Shown: positions 50,301 to 59,325, numbered from the stretch's first letter. The stretch: 64,000 bases of DNA from Ehrlichia japonica (GCF_000632845.1 NZ_CP007474.1:434001-498000); one strand, 5' to 3'. Notes: a model not told the origin generated them from the letters alone. A program made the numbers and translations.

Positions 50301-51583
50301 CGATGCGGAATCGTAGATCTACTGGTAAATCAGATATTAATATTGTTAGTAGAAGTAATGTTAATCCTGAAAATATTGGGGAATCTGTGGAAAGGAGTGG
50401 TGATCATGGTTCTGATTTAACTGAAAAAGATCATAGTGATGTGCAGACTGATAATGATGCTTCAAATAAACCTACTGATATTTCTCAACAGTCTCAGTCA
50501 GGTAGTAATGTGAAGGAAGATAGTAGAATGCAGGGCCATGATGGACAGTTAGATAGTTATATATCGTCTTCAAATGATGATGTAGTGCTTGATGTACGTT
50601 TAAGTTATGATGAAGTGCACGGTGCTAGTAATAACTTGGATGGTAATTCACTTGTTTCTAGAAGTGAAAGTACTACTGTTGATACTACTGACAATGGTGG
50701 AGACACCAATGAAGGAAGGGAATTAGATGATGATAATGCTGATGATGTTTCAGGCATGACTACGCATGATACTACTGACGATAGTGGAGATGTCAATGAT
50801 GAGAAAAGGGAATTAGATGATGGTAATGCTGATAATGTTTCAGGCATGACTACGCATGGTACTACTGACAATGGTGGAGATACCAATGAAAGAAAGGAAT
50901 TAGATGATGGTAATGCTGATGATGTTTCAGGCATGACTACGCATGATACTACTGACGATAGTGGAGATACCAATGAAAGAAAGGAATTAGATGATGGTAA
51001 TGCTGATGATGTTTCAGGTATGACTACGCATGATACTACTGACGATAGTGGAGATACCAATGAAAGAAAGGAATTAGATGATGATAATGCTGATGATGTT
51101 TCAGGTATGACTACGCATGGTACTACTGACAATGGTGGAGATACCAATGAATTACATAGTGCTGTTAGTGATGATATTTCGAATATAACTTCAAAAGATA
51201 CTGATGAACCTAAGAATGCAGATGATATTTCTGCTAGTAGTAGTAAATATGGTATTAATGATCAAAATTTAAGTAATGTAGATAGTTCTACTGATGGTAA
51301 TGATGGTACGGCTGAAAATAATGATTCTGACACACAAGGAGAGGGAGGAAAAGCTTCTGTTATTGTTGAATCTTACGGTGATGATGATGATGTTAGTAAT
51401 ACAAAAAGAGGAAAAAAAGATATTAACTTTTTAGACGGTCCTCAACGGAAAAGATTTTATATGGATGAACATTCTAGTGTTGCAGAAAAAATTGCAGGTC
51501 ACGAATCAGCAATTAAAGTTGAAGAAGAGTCGTATAAAAGAGGAATTGTTAGAAAGCTTAATAAAAAAGATCAGCAAGAATAA
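47354..51583 (+). CDS. virB6-3: VirB6-family type IV secretion protein (third paralogue) with 29-aa tandem repeats
   Basis: 1409 aa. The signal is lipoprotein-like: MKKFIILLLFFITGCGVGC. The exported N-terminal region spans about 20-640, the VirB6 membrane core about 650-945 (it shares SQGSWEFFSDHFFSIF and TLFDAWIKML with its neighbours), and a long hydrophilic acidic tail about 985-1409. The tail includes tandem repeats of 29 residues rich in Asp, Thr and Gly (about 1111-1266). It starts 4 bp after virB6-2. The tail would face the cytoplasm or, if exported, the host; topology is uncertain. Confidence 0.9.
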   Translation: MKKFIILLLFFITGCGVGCIEGSKGISGNSVVVEVTPTVKKVSNVLQPNWIDTGLRVSRDQPPVKLTITGVLNMCPKDSLNPKDILVPASTCAQVVYNVDYPDESIYQNLENVCESVKPADSKSVTHNISVNPRSISAFYMSKGDMFRVSLIPRKMKVTDCTPDALKEHGIIYYSDDEIFQDDNCSTAISTENICKNGVSEFYIKVGEECKVSSGTLGAIPRLQGTEVSALVDNTTTPYGNKIFYSKDEEKNWIKAPFVYDARVIKNQKVNVDILKKHCAIIKELNEKGIIGHVDTASTSQLEYYKKQQDQGNIKKDITLDTIKEIIDIINNFTTYDINCVCGTICNSKSKLIADKKIATISNYDADGNCITDNNSKGDTKATLDEIHNVKLEDITQNTDSKKIIQGLSAYFDITPKPGVKKNFTSSSQHYYCLPQGIYGYNCFSQSFQNSIESNSVKSDFNYTYEFDDHMILRFLILGQELKYNLYSGGYNIHVERICNFMYGKKLYMYIGDNAPTIFPGDKGTVELFVPDPKDQKSGTGIYMINGDGSEKKSGKIYLGIDVRGYEDQFDYSSLPAIKSENKYFADFFVKVWNPNFSKAFVMIRDSLLRILYGLPKDVKVDSISQAIDIIHANKSKGAVQSIYTNQTSAGSLWRALQALCTLYIIFTVLGYMIGVIKCTKHDLVVRIAKIAIVVGLISQGSWEFFSDHFFSIFVQGVSDLIAAFNGELDGDNSFAFLDPTIGILLTGEVWIRLATLILTGPIGWLMFIIILWACIVFFICIIEAVIAYLFTIVAIAFLATLAPIFITFIFFQLTKTLFDAWIKMLVNFSLQPIILFAALAFLNQVMLTVLHSVAGFTVCNQCYLGFDFPIGAVEEGAPPDICLIYVLLPIGYLPALSITESIREAYVQGGRGLFGLPFSIASALMLLIVANAMRGFKSMSETIAHSISGSVAGLGASIHAATQSLASIVGLDQETQSIIKDAMRNRRSTGKSDINIVSRSNVNPENIGESVERSGDHGSDLTEKDHSDVQTDNDASNKPTDISQQSQSGSNVKEDSRMQGHDGQLDSYISSSNDDVVLDVRLSYDEVHGASNNLDGNSLVSRSESTTVDTTDNGGDTNEGRELDDDNADDVSGMTTHDTTDDSGDVNDEKRELDDGNADNVSGMTTHGTTDNGGDTNERKELDDGNADDVSGMTTHDTTDDSGDTNERKELDDGNADDVSGMTTHDTTDDSGDTNERKELDDDNADDVSGMTTHGTTDNGGDTNELHSAVSDDISNITSKDTDEPKNADDISASSSKYGINDQNLSNVDSSTDGNDGTAENNDSDTQGEGGKASVIVESYGDDDDVSNTKRGKKDINFLDGPQRKRFYMDEHSSVAEKIAGHESAIKVEEESYKRGIVRKLNKKDQQE
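50684..51150 (+). repeat. 87-bp coding tandem repeats in virB6-3
   Basis: The landmark ACTACTGAC recurs at 50684, 50771, 50861, 50948, 51035 and 51122, giving periods of 87, 90, 87, 87 and 87 bp. Five full units and a partial sixth encode 29 (once 30) residues each, around SGMTTHDTTDDSGDTNE and a following ELDDGNADDV. All changes keep the frame. Confidence 0.95.
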
Positions 51584-51619
51584 GACTTTGAAGGTAAGTG
51601 GTAACGATAAAGAGTAAAT

Positions 51620-54600
51620 ATGTGTAATTTTATTAAAAAGAATTTTATAAAATTATTGTTATTCTTAGTAATAACTGCATGTGAATCTAATTATCATCCA
51701 GTTCCTAGATGTATACCAGCTGATGTGTTCTCTGAAACTAAAACAGCTTCTGTTTCAGCATATTTTGATCCAAATTCGGAAGATTTTATTTCTGATGATA
51801 AATCATTAGGAAATCTTGTAAAAAATGATCAAGTAGTACGATGGAAATATACTGGATATGTGACAGATGGTCGTCCAATTACATTAAGAGTTGATGGAAT
51901 GTGGACTGCATGGGTAACTAATGTTGATAATGATGTAGCTTTGGGTGATGAGGAATCAGATCGTTATGATGAGATATTACCTGTTGAAAGAATTTGTGGA
52001 CCTTACAATAAGATAGAAAAAACCTTTGTTCCTGATGGTCATGCTGAATGTAAAGTATCATGTGAATTAATTTCTGGAGTTAAAGATGATTTAGAAAGAG
52101 GTGCGTATGGACCTCCTTGTTGGTTTAAGAATGGATACGGTGCATATTTATTGTTTAAGAGACCAAATGATCCTGAGCCAAATGAAACGTTAAATCATAT
52201 GAAATATCCAGTTTCTCCTATGATGCACATAGGGTACAAGCCGTTGGAATTAGCTGGTAGTGATGTTTATTCTACTAAGAATAAACCGATTATGAATTCC
52301 CTTTGTCAAAAAATAACATTGGAGCCAGGATGGAAAATATATGTAAAAATATTAGATAAACATTATTATGATAATGTTGGGGGATATGCGATAACATTTA
52401 TTGAAGGTGTAAAAACAGAAACGCAGTTTTCTGTTTTTGAATGGGTTCGCAAACAGGTAAGAGGTGAATTGGATAAAGCAGGTGAGAAGCTTTTTAAGCA
52501 TATAGTTGGAAATCCAGTATTTAGGAATTTTGTTTTTAGTTTATTGACTTTGTTTTTAGTATTTGGGGCCTTGGCTTATATCTTTGGTATGGTGCAGAGT
52601 CCATTTGGTGATATTATTGTTAGAATATTAAAAGTATCATTAATAATATTATTGATTTCTCCAAGTAGTTGGGAGTTCTTTTATAATCATTTACTTAGTC
52701 TATTTATTCATGGTATAGATCAAATTATTGCAATAATTAATAGTCATACAAGTTCTTATAATCCTAATGAACCTTTGGCTTTTCTGGATGACATGATAGT
52801 AAATAAAATATTTTCTCCAGTTATTTGGAAAATAAAGATTAGAGCATTAATCATTGCTGATTTTTCTTCAATATTTGCTGTATGTGTAATCATTATTGCC
52901 GTATTCCTTTACATTGCTTTATGTGTGTATGGGTTTGTTATATATCTAACAGCATTTGTTGGTATTACATTTTTAATTGGATTATTTCCATTGTTATTAT
53001 TAGGTATTCTTTTTTCTCAGTTCAAGCACCTATTTGATGGGTGGTTAACACAATGTATAAGCTTTGCAATGCAGGCAATATTGATATTCACTCTGATTTC
53101 CTTATTTGGTGCGCTTATTATGAATTATTATTACCGCATTTTTGGGTTTACAACGTGTTATAATGAGTGGCTAAAGGTAAAAATATGTTTGTTGGGTAAA
53201 AAAACTCTATGTATATTTGATCGTGGTGTTTTTGGATGGACTCCAGGGCAAACTTATGACCCAAAAATTATTGGTTTTCCGCTAAGTACTGACATTTTTA
53301 TGGATAGGAAGCCTTCTGGTAATGCGAGGTATCAATTTACTGGTGGAGGTGCATATATTGATGTTCCTCCTGATCGTAAATATAAGGATTTTAGATATCT
53401 AGATTATCCTTTTCTTGATCCAGATACTAAGACTGATGGGAATCCATTTGGTGTTAACGTGTCTGAAAATAGCCCATTTAGACAATTATCTTATTATATT
53501 AACGCATTACTTACTTCTAAAAAAGGATATGTAGCTGCTAGATTGATAAAAGATATAGAGGATGAGTTAGATGTTTTGGAGAAAAAGAAAGTTATAAGTG
53601 CAGTTAGTAAAAGTAAAGTTTTACAAATTATACAAGATAGAAGAAATCAAGATAAGCTTAATAACAAAAGTGAGTTAGATAAATATAAAGATGAGGATTT
53701 TAAATCTCAAGTAATTAATAGTATTGTTAATGATGTTATAGCAGGTGCTGTTCAAGATCCTACTCCTCAAGGAGAGTTAAATAAACAATACGATTATAAT
53801 TTAATTTTAAGAATTAGAGCTGGATATTTGATATTATGGACAGAAGTTGGTTCTTTATTCTTAGCTGCATTGTTAATATGGCAAATGCGTGCCTTTATTC
53901 AAAGTGTAGCAGTATCTCTAGCTGGCGGTAGCATGATGTCTCAAACTATTGCTAGTATGTATGAAGGTGGTTTCATAAGGATTTTTTCTGGAATTCCAGT
54001 CATAGGTGGTGTAATTGAAAAAATTGATCAAGGTATAGATAGCTTTAAATTTGTAGCAGGTAATTATGTTACTAAAGCTGCTCGTATGCCTTTGAATGCG
54101 TTACAGGGTGTTCCTTATTTAGGTAAAGCTGTTAAATTTACTGCTAGTTCTACTAATGTATTGACCTCTTCGTATAATGAGTATGATAGAAATTTTAGTA
54201 ATAATTTTAAGACATTAAATTATGCTCGAGCTTTTATAGGTGCTCATTTAGGATTTTCTCCATTAGATGCGATGAAATACTTAGGCGGTCATATTGCTGG
54301 AAAGACATTAGGGAATAGAGAAGGTGGATTAATTCATAATGCAATTGAGGATCGTAAAGCTGCTTTAGACAGCTTAAAAGCACATATATTAGGACCTGAG
54401 AAATATAAACCAAGTCCTTATATACCTAATAAGAAAGGAGAAGATGATGATAGAAATCCTTTTGCTAAGGAAGAATCACATAGCAAATATAGTAGTACAT
54501 TATTAGATGAGCATGGAAATGTATGTGTAAATAAAGAAAATTTAGAAGATGCACTTGAAGCAAGAGAACAACTTAAAACAATGCTTGGTAATACTAGAGA

Positions 54601-57448
54601 TGATACTGCATTACAGAATATTAAGTATGATCTTGATAAGATTGATAATGCTTTACGTCAACATTTAGATGATAAATTTGATGATGTCACACAAAGGTAT
54701 GCTAATTCTCGTGATCCTATAAATCATCCTCAGGATTTACTTCCTGAAAATTTATCTGTGCTGCGTACTTCTTCAGCAAGTGAAACTTCAAGTATTACAG
54801 GTAATACAGAATTATACGATATTATACAAATGTATAATGATACTGAAACAAGTACTTCTTTGGATGTTGTATCTCCTGTGGGTAGCGCAAGATCAGAAAT
54901 CTCAGAACAAGGTTCAGAAGATGATATCAAAGATAGAGTTAAAGCGTTTACAGATTCAAATATATCACAACATGGTGCATCGTTAGAAGAAGGTATAGAG
55001 TTAAAAGAGTTAGGAACGGCATCGAGTGAAACTTCAGGTATTACGGGTAATACAGAATTAGGTGATATGACACAAATGTATAATGATACTGAAACAAGTA
55101 CTTCTTTGGATATTGTATCTCCTGTGGGTAGCGCAAGATCAGAAATCTCAGAACAAGGTTCAGAAGATGATATCAAAGATAGAGTTAAAGCGTTTACAGA
55201 TTCAAATATATCACAATATGGTGCATCGTTAGAAGAAGGTATAGAGTTAAAAGAGTTAGGAACGGCATCGAGTGAAACTTCAGGTATTACGGGTAATACA
55301 GAATTAGGTGATATGACACAAATGTATAATGATACTGAAGTAGGTGATGCTTTAGATGTTATATCTCCTGTGAGTAGCGCAAGATCAGAAATCTCAGAAC
55401 AAGGTTCAGAAGATGATATCAAAGATAGAGTTAAAGCGTTTACAGATTCAAATATATCACAATATGGTGCATCGTTAGAAGAAGGTATAGAGTTAAAAGA
55501 GTTAGGAACGGCATCGAGTGAAACTTCAGGTATTACGGGTAATACAGAATTAGGTGATATGACACAAATGTATAATGATACTGAAGTAGGTGATGCTTTA
55601 GATGTTATATCTCCTGTGAGTAGCGCAAGATCAGAAATCTCAGAACAAGGTTCAGAAGATGATATCAAAGATAGAGTTAAAGCGTTTACAGATTCAAATA
55701 TATCACAATATGGTGCATCGTTAGAAGAAGGTATAGAGTTAAAAGAGTTAGGAACGGCATCGAGTGAAACTTCAGGTATTACGGGTAATACAGAATTAGG
55801 TGATATGACACAAATGTATAATGATACTGAAGTAGGTGATGCTTTAGATGTTATATCTCCTGTGAGTAGCGCAAGATCAGAAATCTCAGAACAAGGTTCA
55901 GAAGATGATATCAAAGATAGAGTTAAAGCGTTTACAGATTCAAATATATCACAACATGGTGCATCGTTAGAGGAAGGTATAGAGTTAAAAGAGTTAGGAA
56001 CGGCATCGAGTGAAACTTCAGGTATTACGGGTAATACAGAATTAGGTGATATGACACAAATGTATAATGATACTGAAACAAGTACTTCATTTTATGATAG
56101 TGACAGTTTATCGTCTGAAGCTGCTTCAGAGGAAAGTAATTCAATGCTTATGAAGAATTTACATGATGAGCAAAGTGTAGGCTTGAATCCGGAAGAGAAA
56201 AGTGAGTTAAGTTCAGGAATTGAAAAGCATAATGAAGCAGATTCGTCAGTGTTGATGGATAATGCCACTGAACAAGGAGTAGAAGAAGATACTTCTAAAG
56301 ACGCTAGTAATTTGAGTTTAGACTATAATGTTCTAGATATAGGTGATTTAAAAAGAGATTTGGATAGTGCTGATATTAAATCTGATGAGACTCTACAACA
56401 ATTTAGTATGGGAAGTGAAGAAGAAGGTGAATTAGCTGGTAAGAAAGAAGAAGTAGATGATAACAGTATTTTTAAACAAGAGGAAGATGATAAAGAAAGA
56501 TTGCAACAGCCAGATATAGAAGGGTCATCTGCATTATTGGTTGAACCGTATGATAGTTCTGTTTCAGAGCAAATCGATGATGGAAAAATGTGTGATGATG
56601 TATCTTATGATAGTGAATTAGTAGATAAAGATGGTGTTCTAACACAAGAAGGCAGTTTAGATCAAGGTATTTATGATAGTGCTGATATTAAATCTGATGA
56701 GACTGCTGATCATGCTGAAGAAACAGTTTCTGAGGATTCTAAAGACTTAGGAGAAGTAAGTGAAGTTGATGATGAGACAGATGGTGTAAATGATGAAGAG
56801 CTTAAAATTAAAGAAACTGATGATGTATCTGATCAATCTGATAGTGAAGGAGTTTATGAAAGTGGTGATGGTGAATTTAGCAGTAATGATGATGTATCCA
56901 ATGTTGAAGGATTGATTAATGTAGTTACTGCTAGTGAAGGGAATGTTATAATTGAAGATTTACAACAACATGTACAACCTAATATACAACCTAATGCTGT
57001 GTCATTAAAGAAAGATAAAGATGTTGTGGTAAATAAAAGTATCTCAGATAAGTTGGATATTAAAGATATAGGTGTTGTTAAAAGAAAGAAAAAAGAATCT
57101 GGCAAAAGTAAAGCTGATAATTCTGATAAAGCAAAATCAGCTAAAACAGTTGTTAATCCAAAATCTTTAAAGAAATCTTTGAATGTGATATTAAATCAAT
57201 GTACAAACGACTTATCAGCGAAATTCTGGTTATCTATTGATAAAATATTTGAAGATTCTAAAAGTGGTAAACAAAAGCGTAAATTATCAAAACAAGATAT
57301 TTTATTAATGATAAAGCAACTTGAAACAATTATAGCATCATTGAAAGATAGAAAAAGACATCTTACTGATCCTGGTGAAATAAAAGAGATTGAAGCAAGT
57401 ATTAAAGAAGCAGAATCTACTATTAAGAGCTTATTAATTCAGGGATAA
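51620..57448 (+). CDS. virB6-4: VirB6-family type IV secretion protein (fourth paralogue), 1942 aa with 82-aa tandem repeats
   Basis: 1942 aa. An N-terminal lipoprotein-like signal ends in LVITACESN. A short exported region (about 20-290) is followed by the VirB6 core (about 299-510), a soluble insertion, and a last helix near 736-765. From about 1000 the protein is an acidic, Ser/Glu/Asp-rich tail. Five and a bit repeats of 82 residues occupy about 1054-1490. A further acidic stretch follows, then a Lys-rich end with probable coiled coil (about 1830-1942). It starts 36 bp after virB6-3 and closes the locus. It is much larger than any canonical VirB6. Confidence 0.9.
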   Translation: MCNFIKKNFIKLLLFLVITACESNYHPVPRCIPADVFSETKTASVSAYFDPNSEDFISDDKSLGNLVKNDQVVRWKYTGYVTDGRPITLRVDGMWTAWVTNVDNDVALGDEESDRYDEILPVERICGPYNKIEKTFVPDGHAECKVSCELISGVKDDLERGAYGPPCWFKNGYGAYLLFKRPNDPEPNETLNHMKYPVSPMMHIGYKPLELAGSDVYSTKNKPIMNSLCQKITLEPGWKIYVKILDKHYYDNVGGYAITFIEGVKTETQFSVFEWVRKQVRGELDKAGEKLFKHIVGNPVFRNFVFSLLTLFLVFGALAYIFGMVQSPFGDIIVRILKVSLIILLISPSSWEFFYNHLLSLFIHGIDQIIAIINSHTSSYNPNEPLAFLDDMIVNKIFSPVIWKIKIRALIIADFSSIFAVCVIIIAVFLYIALCVYGFVIYLTAFVGITFLIGLFPLLLLGILFSQFKHLFDGWLTQCISFAMQAILIFTLISLFGALIMNYYYRIFGFTTCYNEWLKVKICLLGKKTLCIFDRGVFGWTPGQTYDPKIIGFPLSTDIFMDRKPSGNARYQFTGGGAYIDVPPDRKYKDFRYLDYPFLDPDTKTDGNPFGVNVSENSPFRQLSYYINALLTSKKGYVAARLIKDIEDELDVLEKKKVISAVSKSKVLQIIQDRRNQDKLNNKSELDKYKDEDFKSQVINSIVNDVIAGAVQDPTPQGELNKQYDYNLILRIRAGYLILWTEVGSLFLAALLIWQMRAFIQSVAVSLAGGSMMSQTIASMYEGGFIRIFSGIPVIGGVIEKIDQGIDSFKFVAGNYVTKAARMPLNALQGVPYLGKAVKFTASSTNVLTSSYNEYDRNFSNNFKTLNYARAFIGAHLGFSPLDAMKYLGGHIAGKTLGNREGGLIHNAIEDRKAALDSLKAHILGPEKYKPSPYIPNKKGEDDDRNPFAKEESHSKYSSTLLDEHGNVCVNKENLEDALEAREQLKTMLGNTRDDTALQNIKYDLDKIDNALRQHLDDKFDDVTQRYANSRDPINHPQDLLPENLSVLRTSSASETSSITGNTELYDIIQMYNDTETSTSLDVVSPVGSARSEISEQGSEDDIKDRVKAFTDSNISQHGASLEEGIELKELGTASSETSGITGNTELGDMTQMYNDTETSTSLDIVSPVGSARSEISEQGSEDDIKDRVKAFTDSNISQYGASLEEGIELKELGTASSETSGITGNTELGDMTQMYNDTEVGDALDVISPVSSARSEISEQGSEDDIKDRVKAFTDSNISQYGASLEEGIELKELGTASSETSGITGNTELGDMTQMYNDTEVGDALDVISPVSSARSEISEQGSEDDIKDRVKAFTDSNISQYGASLEEGIELKELGTASSETSGITGNTELGDMTQMYNDTEVGDALDVISPVSSARSEISEQGSEDDIKDRVKAFTDSNISQHGASLEEGIELKELGTASSETSGITGNTELGDMTQMYNDTETSTSFYDSDSLSSEAASEESNSMLMKNLHDEQSVGLNPEEKSELSSGIEKHNEADSSVLMDNATEQGVEEDTSKDASNLSLDYNVLDIGDLKRDLDSADIKSDETLQQFSMGSEEEGELAGKKEEVDDNSIFKQEEDDKERLQQPDIEGSSALLVEPYDSSVSEQIDDGKMCDDVSYDSELVDKDGVLTQEGSLDQGIYDSADIKSDETADHAEETVSEDSKDLGEVSEVDDETDGVNDEELKIKETDDVSDQSDSEGVYESGDGEFSSNDDVSNVEGLINVVTASEGNVIIEDLQQHVQPNIQPNAVSLKKDKDVVVNKSISDKLDIKDIGVVKRKKKESGKSKADNSDKAKSAKTVVNPKSLKKSLNVILNQCTNDLSAKFWLSIDKIFEDSKSGKQKRKLSKQDILLMIKQLETIIASLKDRKRHLTDPGEIKEIEASIKEAESTIKSLLIQG
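54781..56095 (+). repeat. 246-bp coding tandem repeats in virB6-4
   Basis: TGAAACTTCA recurs at 54781, 55027, 55273, 55519, 55765 and 56011, always exactly 246 bp apart. Five complete units (82 codons) and a partial sixth are present. Most of each unit is nearly identical. One block alternates between two versions, TETSTSLD-(V/I)-VSPVGS and TEVGDALDVISPVSS, so at least two sub-types have been shuffled or copied. Confidence 0.97.
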
Positions 57449-57594
57449 TTTCGATCTTATGAGAGAGTTGGTATAGTGTTTGAGGTAATAAATATACTAC
57501 TGAAAAAATTTTTATTTATTCATTAAGTTTATAAAATGCTATAGGGCAGTATGAAGTGTTTTTATATAAAGATTTATACTAATATTATTTAAAA

Positions 57595-58194
57595 CTAAAC
57601 TTTTATTTCTATGAGTGCAATGTTATTACAATTATACTCTTTGTAATTATCTATAGAGCATGGTAAGTAATCTGAATCAAATCTTACAGGTACATCAAAT
57701 TCATAATCTGCATATATTTTTATACCATTGTGAGGTGGAGTACCGAATTCTATTTGACCATTGGAAAAATTTACAGAAAACCCATCAGCTTTTACAGTAT
57801 TATTATAATAAATTTTTACTGTATTAATAACTGGTTTTGTAATCGTGCGTATGTATGAATATTGATCAATACTATATGTTTTTATTATTTGAAAAATTTT
57901 TTGCTGATTATTTCCTATGCCAAGTGGTTGTTTTTTTGCTTTGTAATCTGACCAATCTTTAAAACGGAATCCAATAGCTTTGCCCTTATGAATGTAGAAA
58001 AAATTAATAAGTCTAAGTAATTGATCTTTTGATTTAATATTATGCATTACATTATATTTGTTGCGTGGGTGTGATATATTAATTTTGCGATACTCACTTC
58101 TATTATTTGTTTCAATAATATTTGTTGAAAATTCTGGACCACCAGTTGATCCATAAGAAATATCTTCTGGAAATCTTATTTCGTGAAATGTCAT
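57595..58194 (-). CDS. DUF2460 protein, gene-transfer-agent gp12-like
   Basis: 199 aa. It begins FHEIRFPEDISYGSTGGPEFS, the hallmark of the DUF2460/TIGR02217 family, and contains GKAIGFRFKDWSDYKA and VRFDSDYLPCSID near the end. In the Rhodobacter gene transfer agent this family is gp12, a tail component. No capsid, portal, terminase or other tail gene is in the window. It is thus a lone member of a dispersed GTA gene set, as is known in other Rickettsiales. It is intact, which suggests it is still under selection. Confidence 0.85.
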   Translation of the reverse strand: MTFHEIRFPEDISYGSTGGPEFSTNIIETNNRSEYRKINISHPRNKYNVMHNIKSKDQLLRLINFFYIHKGKAIGFRFKDWSDYKAKKQPLGIGNNQQKIFQIIKTYSIDQYSYIRTITKPVINTVKIYYNNTVKADGFSVNFSNGQIEFGTPPHNGIKIYADYEFDVPVRFDSDYLPCSIDNYKEYNCNNIALIEIKV

Positions 58195-58712
58195 TGTTAT
58201 TACTAATTGTATGAAATGTACTTTATAGTGTTGTTAGTGTGAAGTATTTTTGTACTAATTTTAATGCTAGATAATTTAAATTGTTAAGTCCTGTGTTTAT
58301 TTGGATGTTGGGAATACACTTTTTGTATAATCATAGGACATTAAGTATAAAGATGGATATTGGATTTATGTAATAAAATAAATAATATAATACTTATATG
58401 CCAGTCGAGCCAAATCCTTAGTGCTGTGTTATACTATTATTTTAATATTCAATAAGAGTTTTAGTACAAGTTGTAGTTGTCATTTGTAGTACTTCCGACA
58501 CAATGCTGGATTACTATGATTCATATAATGGTTTATAATACAAAGTGTAGTATAACGTATTAGGTTTATAGTAATATAAAAATTGTTGTTATTCAGTTGA
58601 TGAGCTTAGTGAAAATGTATAGCATAATATGCTTTATGAATTTTTTCCACAACAGTTAAAGTATAGAAAATTATATACACATATTGAAATTCATGTAATC
58701 AAATAATAATAC
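58195..58712. other. Non-coding gap with a fossil copy of the dut 3' end
   Basis: 518 bp between the DUF2460 gene and dut. It contains a decayed copy of the last part of dut (about 58371-58500), listed separately. Nothing else recognised. Confidence 0.65.
58371..58500 (-). pseudogene. Decayed copy of the dut 3' end
   Basis: TACTTATATGCCAGTCGAGC followed by CAAATCCTTA at 58391 matches TACTTATATACCGGTTGACC followed by CAAATCCTTC at 58710, the end of dut, 319 bp away. Flanking bases (TTATGTAATAAAATAA versus TCATGTAATCAAATAA) and an inner block (TGTAGTTGTCATTTGTAGTA versus TGCTATTATCATTTGTGCTA) also align. Frameshifts and gaps show it has no coding role. Confidence 0.75.
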
Positions 58713-59180
58713 TTATATACCGGTTGACCCAAATCCTTCAATTCCACGTTCTGTTATATCATTATCGAAATTTTTAACAAGATTCCATGAAGCACGAGTT
58801 ACTGGTGCTATTATCATTTGTGCTATTCTATCTCTATATTTTATTGTATATGCTTCACTTCCAAGGTTAATTAAAATAACTTTAATTTCTCCACGGTAAT
58901 CAGCATCTATAGTTCCTGGAGTATTGAGTACGGTGATCCCAAATTTAAGTGCGAGTCCAGATCTTGGTCTAATTTGAGCCTCATATCCATTAGGGATAGA
59001 AATTGCAATACCAGTATTAATACAAGTTCTATGGCCTGGTTCTAATACGACATCTGATACGATTGCTGAATACAAATCCATACCAGAACTATTATCTGTT
59101 GAGTAAGATGGAAGAGGAAGATCATTATTAGTTAACTGAATAATCTTAATTGAAATATCTGTACTAATAGAGCGTTCCAT
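58713..59180 (-). CDS. dut: Deoxyuridine 5'-triphosphate nucleotidohydrolase
   Basis: 155-aa trimeric dUTPase that hydrolyses dUTP to dUMP, protecting DNA from uracil and feeding dTMP synthesis. Motifs 1-5 are all present: GMDLYSAI, PRSGLALKFGI, NTPGTIDADYRGEIKV, RIAQMII and RGIEGFGSTG. AGGAAAAAAG precedes ATG at 59180. The gene is complete, with a second decayed copy of its tail further downstream. Confidence 0.97.
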   Translation of the reverse strand: MERSISTDISIKIIQLTNNDLPLPSYSTDNSSGMDLYSAIVSDVVLEPGHRTCINTGIAISIPNGYEAQIRPRSGLALKFGITVLNTPGTIDADYRGEIKVILINLGSEAYTIKYRDRIAQMIIAPVTRASWNLVKNFDNDITERGIEGFGSTGI

Positions 59181-59325
59181 GAACTTTTTTCCTGCAATTA
59201 TAATTATATTATATTATTCAACAAATTTGTTGCCAAGTCTATGATGAATATATGTAATAAATAGAGTAACTTTTCTTATTTTGCTTGAAATTATAATAAG
59301 TTTTATCTTTTAAGGTAAAAATATG

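Noticed and set aside
50605-51147. 180-codon minus-strand open frame over the virB6-3 repeats
   Set aside because: Same cause: a repeat-generated shadow of the coding strand, with low-complexity Ser/Val/Leu content.
54730-55914. 394-codon open frame on the minus strand across the virB6-4 repeats
   Set aside because: It mirrors the sense repeats exactly and exists only because the 246-bp unit happens to lack stops on that strand. It has no ribosome site or family resemblance.
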